From assembly GCA_964641665.1 (NCBI GenBank), contig CAZXKO010000066.1, forward strand, positions 35,150-99,149: DNA of 64,000 nucleotides, written 5' to 3'. The DNA comes from Gp1-AA133 sp964641665. Lineage in GTDB: Bacteria; Acidobacteriota; Terriglobia; Terriglobales; Acidobacteriaceae. Each line of letters opens with the position of its first letter. Within the stretch, counting starts at the first letter, position 1. Both the position numbers and the translations under genes were made by a program. Below the pieces are notes generated by a model, which saw only the letters and a program-made list of their open reading frames with translations, did not search any database and was not told the origin of the DNA. Shown in pieces: positions 57,162 through 64,000 of this stretch.

Positions 57162-58609
57162 CGCCGACGAAGACGGTTTCGCTCAATCCTCTGCCACTGA
57201 AAGAGCGGATGAAGGTGCCACGGCAGCATATGCCCGAGCAGGCTGCACAGTTGCGCTCCACTAACTTCACGGAAGTGAATCTCGGCTACTCGATGGAACT
57301 GGCGCAGCAGGAAGCGAAGCGCTGCCTGGAATGCGCCAAGCCGGCCTGCAATGACCGGTGTCCGGTGGGTGTGAAAGTGCGCGAGTTCGTACAGCTGATC
57401 GTCGCGGGCGACTTCCTGGGCGCGGCCGCCAAGATTCGCGAAGACAACGTGCTCCCGGCGATCATCGGGCGAGTGTGCCCGCAGGAGGATCACTGTGAAG
57501 GCGGATGCCTGATGGGCAAGAAGGTGCAGTCCCTGGGCATCGGTTATCTCGAACGGTTCGTCGCCGACTACGAACAGCAGCACATGGATCGCAGTCGCAT
57601 TCGGAGAGCGTCATCCACCGGAAAGAAGGTCGCGATCGTTGGGAGCGGCCCGTCTGGGCTCACCGCAGCCGGCGACCTGGTGCAGAAGGGCCATGCAGTG
57701 CACGTGTTCGAGGCCCTGCACGAAATCGGGGGAGTGCTGGTGTACGGCATTCCGGAGTTCCGGTTGCCTAAGCAGATTATCCGTGAGCAAGTCGACTACA
57801 TGCGCGCCATGGGCGTTGAGTTCGAGACCGACGTCGTGGTCGGACGAACAGTCACCATCGATGAACTGATGGGCGAAGAAGGCTACGACGCGGTGTTCAT
57901 CGGCACCGGAGCGGGCTTGCCGCAATTCATGGGCATTCCCGGCGAGCATTTGAACGGGGTGTATTCGGCGAACGAATTCCTCACCCGCATCAACCTGATG
58001 CACGCTTACGAATTCCCGCGCTACGACGAGCCCATGCTCGATCTGGCGGGCAAGAATGTCGCGGTGATCGGCGGCGGCAATACGGCACTCGACGCGATTC
58101 GCTCCGCTCGACGCCTGGGCGCCGGCAATGCCTTCGTTCTATACCGTCGCAGTGAGAACGAGATGCCCGCGCGGGCGGAAGAAGTGAAACACGCCAAGCA
58201 GGAAGGCATCGATTTCCAGGTACTGACCGCGCCCGTCGAGTTTCTTTCCGACGGAAAGGGCTGGCTGAGCGGCGCCCGCTGCGTGCGCATGGAGTTGGGC
58301 GAACCCGACGCATCTGGCCGGCGCCGACCGGTGCCGATCCAAGGGTCGGGGTTCGATCTGCCACTTTCGGTCGCGGTGATTGCCATCGGCACCAGCGCGA
58401 ATCCGATCGTGCAGAGCACAACCCCAGGACTGCAGACCAACAAGCGAGGCTACATCGACGCAGACCCGGTCACGCAGCGGACGTCACGCAAGGGAGTCTT
58501 TGCCGGAGGCGACATCGTGACCGGCAGCGCCACGGTGATTTTGGCGATGGGCGCCGGGCGCCGCTCGGCGAAATCAATTCATGAGTATCTGACAACTGGT
58601 GTCTGGTGA
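57158..58609 (+). CDS. gltA: NfnB/GltA-like NADPH oxidoreductase subunit
   Basis: A 483-residue glutamate synthase small-subunit-like protein: N-terminal [4Fe-4S] cysteines (CLECAKPACNDRCPVG and CPQEDHCEGGC), FAD GxGxxG (IVGSGPSGLTAAG) and NADPH GxGxxA-like (VIGGGNTALDAIRS) motifs. It overlaps the preceding gene and forms the larger subunit of the pair. No large GltB is nearby, so an NfnAB-type transhydrogenase or sulfide dehydrogenase is at least as likely as glutamate synthase. gdhA lies 4 kb upstream. Confidence 0.9.
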   Translation: MTPTKTVSLNPLPLKERMKVPRQHMPEQAAQLRSTNFTEVNLGYSMELAQQEAKRCLECAKPACNDRCPVGVKVREFVQLIVAGDFLGAAAKIREDNVLPAIIGRVCPQEDHCEGGCLMGKKVQSLGIGYLERFVADYEQQHMDRSRIRRASSTGKKVAIVGSGPSGLTAAGDLVQKGHAVHVFEALHEIGGVLVYGIPEFRLPKQIIREQVDYMRAMGVEFETDVVVGRTVTIDELMGEEGYDAVFIGTGAGLPQFMGIPGEHLNGVYSANEFLTRINLMHAYEFPRYDEPMLDLAGKNVAVIGGGNTALDAIRSARRLGAGNAFVLYRRSENEMPARAEEVKHAKQEGIDFQVLTAPVEFLSDGKGWLSGARCVRMELGEPDASGRRRPVPIQGSGFDLPLSVAVIAIGTSANPIVQSTTPGLQTNKRGYIDADPVTQRTSRKGVFAGGDIVTGSATVILAMGAGRRSAKSIHEYLTTGVW

Positions 58610-58652
58610 GGCAATCGCCTTTTCGTCCTGAGAATACATTGCGAGGTGCAAC

Positions 58653-58955
58653 ATGAGTGAACGTGTAACGTTTTCCACATTTGATCCAGTCCGGTTCGAC
58701 TCACCCTCTCGCTGCGACCTGTGCACCTCGCGCGCGCCCGCGTTCCATTACGAGCACACCGTGGATGAAGCTGTGAGGCAGTCGCCCAAGCGAGGATTCT
58801 GCTGCGGCTCTTGCGCGGCCCGGCTGCTCGCGACGTTACAGAACGCGGAGTCGCAAGCATGGGCCGAACAAGAGGCATCGCTGAAAGCCGACGATGCCGA
58901 CGCGAGCGATCTCGAAGAACGGCGGCTGGCGACGTTCGGCAATGTTCGGCGGTAG
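58653..58955 (+). CDS. Small Cys-rich hypothetical protein
   Basis: 100 residues: SRCDLCTSRAPAF and GFCCGSCAARLL give four or five cysteines in CxxC-like pairs, probably a zinc site, then a charged helical tail. It follows gltA by 43 bases in the same direction. A GC-rich hairpin (GGCCCGGC/GCCGGGCC, 58961-58984) follows and may end the transcript. Function unknown. Confidence 0.6.
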   Translation: MSERVTFSTFDPVRFDSPSRCDLCTSRAPAFHYEHTVDEAVRQSPKRGFCCGSCAARLLATLQNAESQAWAEQEASLKADDADASDLEERRLATFGNVRR

Positions 58956-59156
58956 TGCTTGGCCCGGCGCGCTCGGGCCGGGCCGTTTGGATATCATTAT
59001 CCCAATAGAAGAGGCGGACTGCCGTTTTCGCGGCCCGCCCCTTCCCATCAGGAGGTCTTAGTTCTTTTCCTTGGTTGCGTTTTGATCCTACCGGGAGTCG
59101 TGCTCTGCGCGAGATCACCGAGGGCCGTAGCAGCGCCAACCGCCTTCCGCCCTCAA

Positions 59157-60209
59157 TCAGTTGCGCGGAATCAGTTGCACCTTCGCGGTCACCTGCTGGC
59201 CTTTCTCCATCCCTCCAAGAACCACCAGACTGTCGTGCGTGAGCAGCAGGCCACGATGATCCATGGTTGGGTTGTCGGTGTTCTCGTTGAGGGTCTCCCA
59301 TTTCGCGGCACGGACGTCGAAGGCAAACGTCACCGGCGAAGGCTCGGCAGGCTGCCCATCATAGCCAATTCCGTTGTAGTTGTAGGGATTGTCACTGCCG
59401 CCGGCGAAGTAGATCCTGTGGTCTTTCTCCGAAGCACCGGCGGCGATGCGAAAATGGGCATTCCCCGGATGCTCGGGCAATTGGGTCCACTCGATTTTGG
59501 TGATGTTCTTGCGGTCGATCTTACCCATCCAGCACTCGTCGGACGACACATAGGCCGGAGTTCCGGCGGGATTCTTCCGCGCGCCATCCACGTAAACGAT
59601 GGTGTCGTCGAGGATCGCCCCGGCGTGGCCGAACACGGGCGTCCCCGGAATGGGCGTGGCCTGGGACCACGTGTTTTTGTCGATGTCGTAGACCTGGACG
59701 CTGGCGACCAGATCGTGCTTCGTACGGCCGCCGATCACATAGAGAAAGCGGTCGCGATAGACGCCGAGTACGGCGTCATCGATCGCCACGGGCAGGTCGG
59801 CCCCGCGATACCATTTGTGCACCTCGGGTTCGTACACCGAAACATCGGAGACTGTGATCTCGTCGCCGTGACCGTCGACGGCATAGCCACCGACCAGGAA
59901 AATCTGCTGGCGCGCGGCGGCGGCTGAAGCACCGATGCGGCCAGCGGGACCCGGGACCGGGTGCAGTTCGGTCCACTTTCCCTTGGTCAGATCGAGCGAG
60001 TAGGCAGAGTTGGTGATCGCGTCCCAAGTCTTCTTCGCGCCGATCCCCATGAAAGAAAACAAAACCTCGTGTTTGCCGACCTTCGCGCCCGCCACCGCGT
60101 TATTCGACACGGGTACCGGCAATGGCGCCATCTGGGACCAGGCCCGGGGGGGAAGTTGAACAAAAAACAGGAGGGCAAGAATAAGGAGCCGCGGTTGGTT
60201 TGTGGGCAT
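59157..60209 (-). CDS. Kelch-repeat exported protein
   Basis: 350 residues with a signal peptide (LLILALLFFVQLPPRAWS) and about six Kelch blades with GG and W/Y spacings (IFLVGGYAVDGHGDE, LYVIGGRTKHDLVAS, RIYFAGGSDN). This resembles NanM-like mutarotases, but the sialic-acid residues cannot be assigned. It is probably a periplasmic carbohydrate-related protein. Standalone; the start ATG is directly before the signal peptide. Confidence 0.8.
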   Translation of the reverse strand: MPTNQPRLLILALLFFVQLPPRAWSQMAPLPVPVSNNAVAGAKVGKHEVLFSFMGIGAKKTWDAITNSAYSLDLTKGKWTELHPVPGPAGRIGASAAAARQQIFLVGGYAVDGHGDEITVSDVSVYEPEVHKWYRGADLPVAIDDAVLGVYRDRFLYVIGGRTKHDLVASVQVYDIDKNTWSQATPIPGTPVFGHAGAILDDTIVYVDGARKNPAGTPAYVSSDECWMGKIDRKNITKIEWTQLPEHPGNAHFRIAAGASEKDHRIYFAGGSDNPYNYNGIGYDGQPAEPSPVTFAFDVRAAKWETLNENTDNPTMDHRGLLLTHDSLVVLGGMEKGQQVTAKVQLIPRN

Positions 60210-60264
60210 AGCAAATCGCGAAGTTTACACGGCGGCGAAGCCTGGGAAAAGCAGAATCGCGAGC

Positions 60265-60693
60265 TCAGAACCAGGTTCGGGCGCGGTAGGCTCGGTACTC
60301 GTCGCCAAACTTTGCTTCCAGAACCTGCGCTTCTTTGCGGGCACGGGCCATCTGGATCACCACCACGAGCAAAGGTAGCAACCACAGACAGGGCCGTTGC
60401 AGGATCAGGCACAGGCCCACAATCGCGAGTGTGCCAAAAACGTAGATCGGATTGCGGATTCTAGAATACAAACCGTGCGTGACTAATTTTCGTGCCTGGG
60501 GAGTCAGAGAGAACGACTTTCCGAGTTGCAAGCGCGCCGTGAATACGAGCGATATTCCGACCAGAAGGAACAGGGATCCAGCGAGGCGCTGCCCATTCCA
60601 AGGCCCCGGCCACGCAACCGCAAAGATGACCAGGACTAGAAACGCCAGGCCCTGCACGCCTAGAAACAGATAGAACTTGAGATCATCCATCAC
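60265..60693 (-). CDS. ICMT-like membrane methyltransferase family protein
   Basis: 142 residues, four hydrophobic helices. The C-terminal half has the SAM-binding fingerprint of the isoprenylcysteine methyltransferase/PEMT family: LVTHGLYSRIRNPIYV and, later, EAKFGDEYRAYR. The substrate is unknown. The start overlaps the stop of the upstream DinB gene (TGATG), so these are co-translated. Confidence 0.85.
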   Translation of the reverse strand: MMDDLKFYLFLGVQGLAFLVLVIFAVAWPGPWNGQRLAGSLFLLVGISLVFTARLQLGKSFSLTPQARKLVTHGLYSRIRNPIYVFGTLAIVGLCLILQRPCLWLLPLLVVVIQMARARKEAQVLEAKFGDEYRAYRARTWF

Positions 60694-61166
60694 GCGTTTT
60701 GCACCAGCCCCTGCCGCACGCCGTGAATGAAGTCGGTGTAGGCCGGCACGTGGCCGGCCTGGCGCACGTCGGCGGCGATTTGGCCGCGATGATAGGTCGA
60801 GTGCATGAACACGTGCGTGAGTATGTCCCTCGTTGTGCTGTTCCAGGGCTCGCCCTTGCTATTCTTGTAGGCCACGAGTTGCTCGAGCAAGTCTGGCGAC
60901 CCGTTCGCGAGAAGATTCTGCCACTGGCTCGCGAGCGCGCGCACGTGTTCCTCGCAGCCCTCCACGGAAAGGTCGGGCCACACAGGAAGCGGTGGCGGTT
61001 GCTGCCGGAGGCGGGCCAGCCAAACATACTCTGCCCCCACGATGTGCGCCATGAACCGTAGAGCTCGCGCAGGCGGAGAGCCCAGAGTGCGAAACGAGGT
61101 CACGATTTCAAGGTTCGCCCATTCGTCGTAGCGCGCCAGCTGGCGGTAGTGCTGAAGCAGGTCCAT
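60690..61166 (-). CDS. DinB-family four-helix protein (copy 1)
   Basis: 158 residues from the ATG at 61166 (MDLLQHYRQLARYDEWAN). The DinB/YfiT bundle shows a metal-binding histidine in FMAHIVGAEY and an HxxxHRGQ (MHSTYHRGQ). Such proteins are thiol-dependent transferases or hydrolases (bacillithiol/mycothiol class). The substrate here is unknown. An unrelated DinB paralogue lies 33 bases upstream. Confidence 0.85.
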   Translation of the reverse strand: MDLLQHYRQLARYDEWANLEIVTSFRTLGSPPARALRFMAHIVGAEYVWLARLRQQPPPLPVWPDLSVEGCEEHVRALASQWQNLLANGSPDLLEQLVAYKNSKGEPWNSTTRDILTHVFMHSTYHRGQIAADVRQAGHVPAYTDFIHGVRQGLVQNA

Positions 61167-61199
61167 CGTGCCCCTCCTCGCCATTGCTGGCATCGGGCC

Positions 61200-61718
61200 T
61201 CATCTTTTGCCGTGACCGGACTTCGCGATTCTCTCAATCTGTTGCAGGTGGTTCAGGTCGTGCCCGGCGAACATGCGAACGATGTGCGCAATGGTCTCCT
61301 TGCCGCGTTCGGAGTGCACGCCGTGGTATTCCCACAACTTCGGCGGAATAGATTTCAGCAGGGACAGGTTGTTCTCCCGCAAGACGCGGAAGACTCTCAG
61401 CGAGTGTTTGGGATCCCGGTCGGCGTAGGCGAAGGTCTTGGCCCACACATCCTGGTCGAACCCGATAACAGGCGTGCCATCGCTACCCATGATCAGCCGC
61501 ATCCGCCAGCTTCCCACCACTTCAGTGTCGGCCAGGTGGGCCAGGATCTCAGCAATCGACCACTTTTCGGGCGCCGGCCGTCGCCGTATTTGTTTGCGCG
61601 ACAGCGGCTTGATCAGCTTCTGCAGCTTCTTGGCTGTGCTCTTCTGGATCTTCAGCGGGTCCTTTCCCTCCAGGTATCCCAGGATCCGCTTGACATACTG
61701 CTGCGGCGTTTCCTTCAT
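61200..61718 (-). CDS. DinB-family protein (copy 2)
   Basis: 172 residues from the ATG at 61718 (MKETPQQYVKR). DinB pattern: WSIAEILAHLADTEV with the first histidine, and AGHDLNHLQQIE with the C-terminal ones. It is more basic than copy 1. The two DinB genes and the ICMT-like gene form a tight run on the minus strand. The role is unknown. Confidence 0.8.
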   Translation of the reverse strand: MKETPQQYVKRILGYLEGKDPLKIQKSTAKKLQKLIKPLSRKQIRRRPAPEKWSIAEILAHLADTEVVGSWRMRLIMGSDGTPVIGFDQDVWAKTFAYADRDPKHSLRVFRVLRENNLSLLKSIPPKLWEYHGVHSERGKETIAHIVRMFAGHDLNHLQQIERIAKSGHGKR

Positions 61719-62031
61719 CGATTCACCTTTCATTGTACGGAGGCAGGCTTCGTAAATCGCCTGATTGGCGCGGCACCAAGCGCTTCATTGTTCGAACCCG
61801 ACGGCGCCGGGCCTCGTCTTGGTCTTGGAAATTTCGACCGCAAATTATACATGGCAGCGGATTGGCGGTTGTCAGGGCCCCGCACGCCCACAATGCACTC
61901 TGAGAACGGATGCGAACCGATCGACGGTCACCTTCCCTTGGTTTTAACCATTTATTCATATACCGTGTTTACAATCGAGAACTAGCATCGAGGGTGCCGA
62001 ACTCCCGTCGCGTGCTGGCCTTCCGCCACTT
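61719..62031. other. Divergent intergenic region before phoU
   Basis: 313 bases between the DinB genes and phoU. AT-rich at 61930-61985 (TTATTCATATACCGTG...TTTACAAT), which is a likely promoter area for phoU. No gene and no clear Pho box are seen. Confidence 0.4.
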
Positions 62032-62793
62032 ATGCCCCGAAAAGCCGTCCGTTCCCCGGAACTCGAAGCAAGGACTTCAACCTCTCCCAGGGTGCCTTCT
62101 CCGAAAACCAAGCCCAAGGTGGCGAAGAATCCGCGCGACCAAAAACCGGACGGCACCCAGGGCGAACTCATGCGAATGACCCTGCGGGCCTGCCTGATTG
62201 CGCGCGATGCAACTTTCAATATCCAGGATCTGCTCACCAACTCGTCCCGCATGGCCTTCCTCGCCATCCGCGATTGCGAGAAGGAACTCGACCAGATCGA
62301 ACGGCAAATTGATGAACAGCTGCCCGGGGCAATCACGCGCGTCAACGAGAGACGAGCCCGCCAGTTGCTGGCCTGCCTGAAGTGCATCACAGATCTGGAG
62401 CGCATCGGGGACCTGGTGATGGGCGTGGCCCACCGGGTACAGGCCCGGAGCGGCCAACTGCCCGGCAGCGATGTGCGGTACCTGGTTCAGATGTCGGCGA
62501 TCGTGCACGACATGCTGGAAGATATCCACCGGGGGTTCATTTCGCTCGACCTGGAAAGCGCGCGGAAAGTGCTGCGCACGGACGCCGAACTCGACCACAT
62601 CTGCCACACCCTCTTCCAGAAACACTTAGCTGACAACGTACGCGAGAAAGATTCCTTGAGTTTTGATGTGTTGCTGATGGCCCAGGCGCTGGAACGATCA
62701 GGAGACCATGCCAAGAATCTGGCGGAGGAACTCTACGGACTGATCGAGGGCCACACGTTGCGCCATTCGCCGAAAAGAACTCGCGCACAATAG
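62032..62793 (+). CDS. phoU: PhoU-domain phosphate regulator
   Basis: 253 residues with a basic, disordered N-terminal tail of about 45 residues and then the tandem three-helix PhoU bundle (EKELDQIERQIDEQLPGA, CITDLERIGDLVMGVAHR, ALERSGDHAKNLAEEL). The two E(R/K)xxDxxxx metal-binding helices are intact (DLERIGDL and LERSGDHA). PhoU links Pst uptake to the PhoR/PhoB system. The PhoB-like gene follows on the same strand 207 bases later. No pst genes lie in the window. Confidence 0.9.
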   Translation: MPRKAVRSPELEARTSTSPRVPSPKTKPKVAKNPRDQKPDGTQGELMRMTLRACLIARDATFNIQDLLTNSSRMAFLAIRDCEKELDQIERQIDEQLPGAITRVNERRARQLLACLKCITDLERIGDLVMGVAHRVQARSGQLPGSDVRYLVQMSAIVHDMLEDIHRGFISLDLESARKVLRTDAELDHICHTLFQKHLADNVREKDSLSFDVLLMAQALERSGDHAKNLAEELYGLIEGHTLRHSPKRTRAQ

Positions 62794-62870
62794 GGGCTTT
62801 ACCGTCGTCGGCTACTTGTGAAAGGGCGGGATGCTGTTTTGCCTTTCACGGCTGCATCCGGGCTCGAAAT

Positions 62871-62885
62871 TAACCGATCGTTAAC
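62871..62885. promoter_or_regulatory. TTAAC-CGATC-GTTAA dyad before the PhoB-like gene
   Basis: Perfect 5-bp inverted arms 116 bases before the start of the response regulator, in the phoU-phoB gap. It is not a Pho box. Confidence 0.3.
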
Positions 62886-63000
62886 AGAGGTGAAACAATC
62901 GCGCAACATTCCAGGCTTAGAGTTCCTGCACAAGGGGTGACCCTCGAGAAATCGTGGGCCGTGAGCCCTTTGTTGCCCGGCGGGACCAGACAGCATAGGA

Positions 63001-63735
63001 ATGCAGCCAGCGATCGATGTCTCGGAGTTTCGCGCGGGTGCGAACCGGCACCGCATCTTCGTCGTGGAAGACGAAGAGGATATCGCGCGTCTGATCCGGC
63101 ATAACCTGCAGGCTGCGGGATACGAAGTGCAATCGTTCATCAGTGGCACTGCGGTTCTTGCCCACGCGCTGCGGGAACAGCCGTCGTTGTTTCTGCTGGA
63201 CGTAATGCTCCCCGGGACCGACGGCTTCGATCTGTGCCGCCAGATTCGCGAGAGCGAGAAGCTGGCCAAGACCCCGATTATCTTTCTGACCGCGAGGAGC
63301 GATGAATCCGACCGGGTGAAGGGGCTCGAGCTGGGCGGCGATGACTACATCACCAAGCCTTTCAGTCCACGCGAACTCGTGGCCCGAGTACGAACCGTGT
63401 TGCGCACCGTACCTGAGACCCCGCCTCCCGAGGTGCTGCAGTTGGGCGATCTCGAAATCGACGCCTCATCAATGACCGTAAAGATCGAAGGCCGCACCGT
63501 GTTCACGACGGTACGCGAGTTCCGTCTGCTGGAGTATCTGGCCGCACATCGCGGACGAGTTTTTACGCGCGACCAACTGCTGGATGCCGTCTGGAAAGAA
63601 ACTGCTTTTGTCACGCCGCGGTCCGTGGATGTGTATGTCCGTCGGTTGCGCGAAAAGATCGAGAGCGACCCTCGGCACCCCCGCTACCTGAAGACGCTGC
63701 GCGGAATCGGCTACCGGCTGGAAAGCCCGAAGTAA
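63001..63735 (+). CDS. PhoB-like OmpR-family response regulator
   Basis: 244 residues: receiver domain with E23/D24, phosphoacceptor D67 (LLDVMLPGTDG), T97 and K119, and a C-terminal winged helix (TTVREFRLLEYLAAHRGRVF, RSVDVYVRRLREKIE). The recognition helix region matches PhoB/OmpR. The linkage with phoU suggests phosphate control. No kinase is present before the window ends; a PhoR-like gene may lie outside. Confidence 0.92.
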   Translation: MQPAIDVSEFRAGANRHRIFVVEDEEDIARLIRHNLQAAGYEVQSFISGTAVLAHALREQPSLFLLDVMLPGTDGFDLCRQIRESEKLAKTPIIFLTARSDESDRVKGLELGGDDYITKPFSPRELVARVRTVLRTVPETPPPEVLQLGDLEIDASSMTVKIEGRTVFTTVREFRLLEYLAAHRGRVFTRDQLLDAVWKETAFVTPRSVDVYVRRLREKIESDPRHPRYLKTLRGIGYRLESPK

Positions 63736-63811
63736 ACTCAGCGCAACAGCTTTGCTTGCCGCCTTTAGGAGGCGAGGAAATCGCACGCCATCGGACACCG
63801 AACAGCTTTGC

Positions 63812-63817
63812 TATAAT
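63812..63817 (+). promoter_or_regulatory. -10 box of tRNA-Glu
   Basis: A perfect TATAAT 17 bases before the tRNA 5' end. The -35 is weak. Confidence 0.5.
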
Positions 63818-63833
63818 TTTAAGGCCGCTCCGT

Positions 63834-63908
63834 GGCGCTATCGTCTAGGGGTTAGGACGGAAGATTCTCAATCTTCAAACCCGGGTTCGATTCCCGGTAG
63901 CGCTACCA
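63834..63908 (+). tRNA. tRNA-Glu (anticodon CTC)
   Basis: 75 bases with encoded CCA. Acceptor GGCGCTA/TAGCGCT (G1-T72 wobble), D loop with GGTTAGGA, anticodon stem GAAGA/TCTTC, loop TTCTCAA (CTC at 34-36), T loop TTCGATT. The overall sequence is a standard glutamate tRNA. Confidence 0.95.
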
Positions 63909-63925
63909 GCTATCATCCGGTAAAG

Positions 63926-63950
63926 CCCGCTAAATCAGCGGGCTCTCTTC
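63926..63950 (+). terminator. Terminator after tRNA-Glu
   Basis: AGCCCGCT - AAATC - AGCGGGCT, then a T-rich TCTCTTCTG. Confidence 0.6.
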
Positions 63951-64000
63951 TGCTCCAAAACCTGCCTGATCCTCCCTAGCGGTGCTTGGCGTCAACCGTG

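Noticed and set aside
62806..62841. GTGAAAGG/CCTTTCAC hairpin after phoU as terminator
   Set aside because: No T run follows and the loop is long.

Overview
The window looks like a chromosomal segment of an Acidobacteriota genome, probably near the Koribacter/Sulfotelmatobacter group. The grounds are the high GC content, the gene content (Lhr helicase, tandem signal peptidases, Kdo synthesis, exported proteins of acidobacterial type) and intergenic spaces full of dispersed repeats that I associate with that phylum. This placement is inference; no marker gene settles it.

Layout. 1-5.7 kb: metK (partial), a RodZ-like protein, a GAF-GGDEF cyclase, an exported protein, then a MerB-like gene interrupted by an in-frame TGA at the catalytic cysteine position (candidate selenoprotein). 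5.9-13.5 kb: ppc, a decayed aspartic protease, an M23 peptidase and an FHA-GAF sigma-54 activator with a tandem palindromic operator. 13.6-19.9 kb: a possible orphan RNA, the 1452-residue Lhr helicase with a REP element inside its reading frame, and a lower-GC stretch with a frameshifted coiled-coil gene. 19.9-26.3 kb: kdsC, a repeat-rich gap holding a candidate structured small RNA, a TPR protein, a class A penicillin-binding protein and a beta-propeller lipoprotein. 26.8-35.5 kb: proS, a hicB antitoxin with decayed hicA, kdsD, a K+ channel, kdsA and pyrG. 35.6-45.5 kb: a frameshifted L,D-transpeptidase, a Ser-rich protein, tRNA-Ala, an ECF sigma/anti-sigma pair, two TPR proteins, rnc and two lepB genes. 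45.5-58.6 kb: an AsmA-like protein, a SpoIIE-type phosphatase, an odd tRNA-like gene, gdhA, a receiver/PEP-synthase-like protein and an NfnA/NfnB-type pair. 58.6-64 kb: small genes, a Kelch protein, an ICMT-like and two DinB proteins, phoU, a PhoB-like regulator and tRNA-Glu.

Functional themes. Envelope building (Kdo: kdsD, kdsA, kdsC, with pyrG supplying CTP; PBP1; M23; L,D-transpeptidase; AsmA; RodZ-like; lepB pair), nitrogen/redox metabolism (gdhA, NfnAB/GltA-like) and signalling (GGDEF, sigma-54 activator, ECF pair, PP2C, PhoU/PhoB).

The strongest candidates for something new are the MerB-like TGA gene with a SECIS-like fold immediately after the TGA, a tRNA-like gene lacking U33, a two-hairpin RNA at about 20.75 kb, and the receiver/dikinase fusion. 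Several genes carry single frameshifts. Whether these are decay or assembly errors cannot be decided from this sequence.
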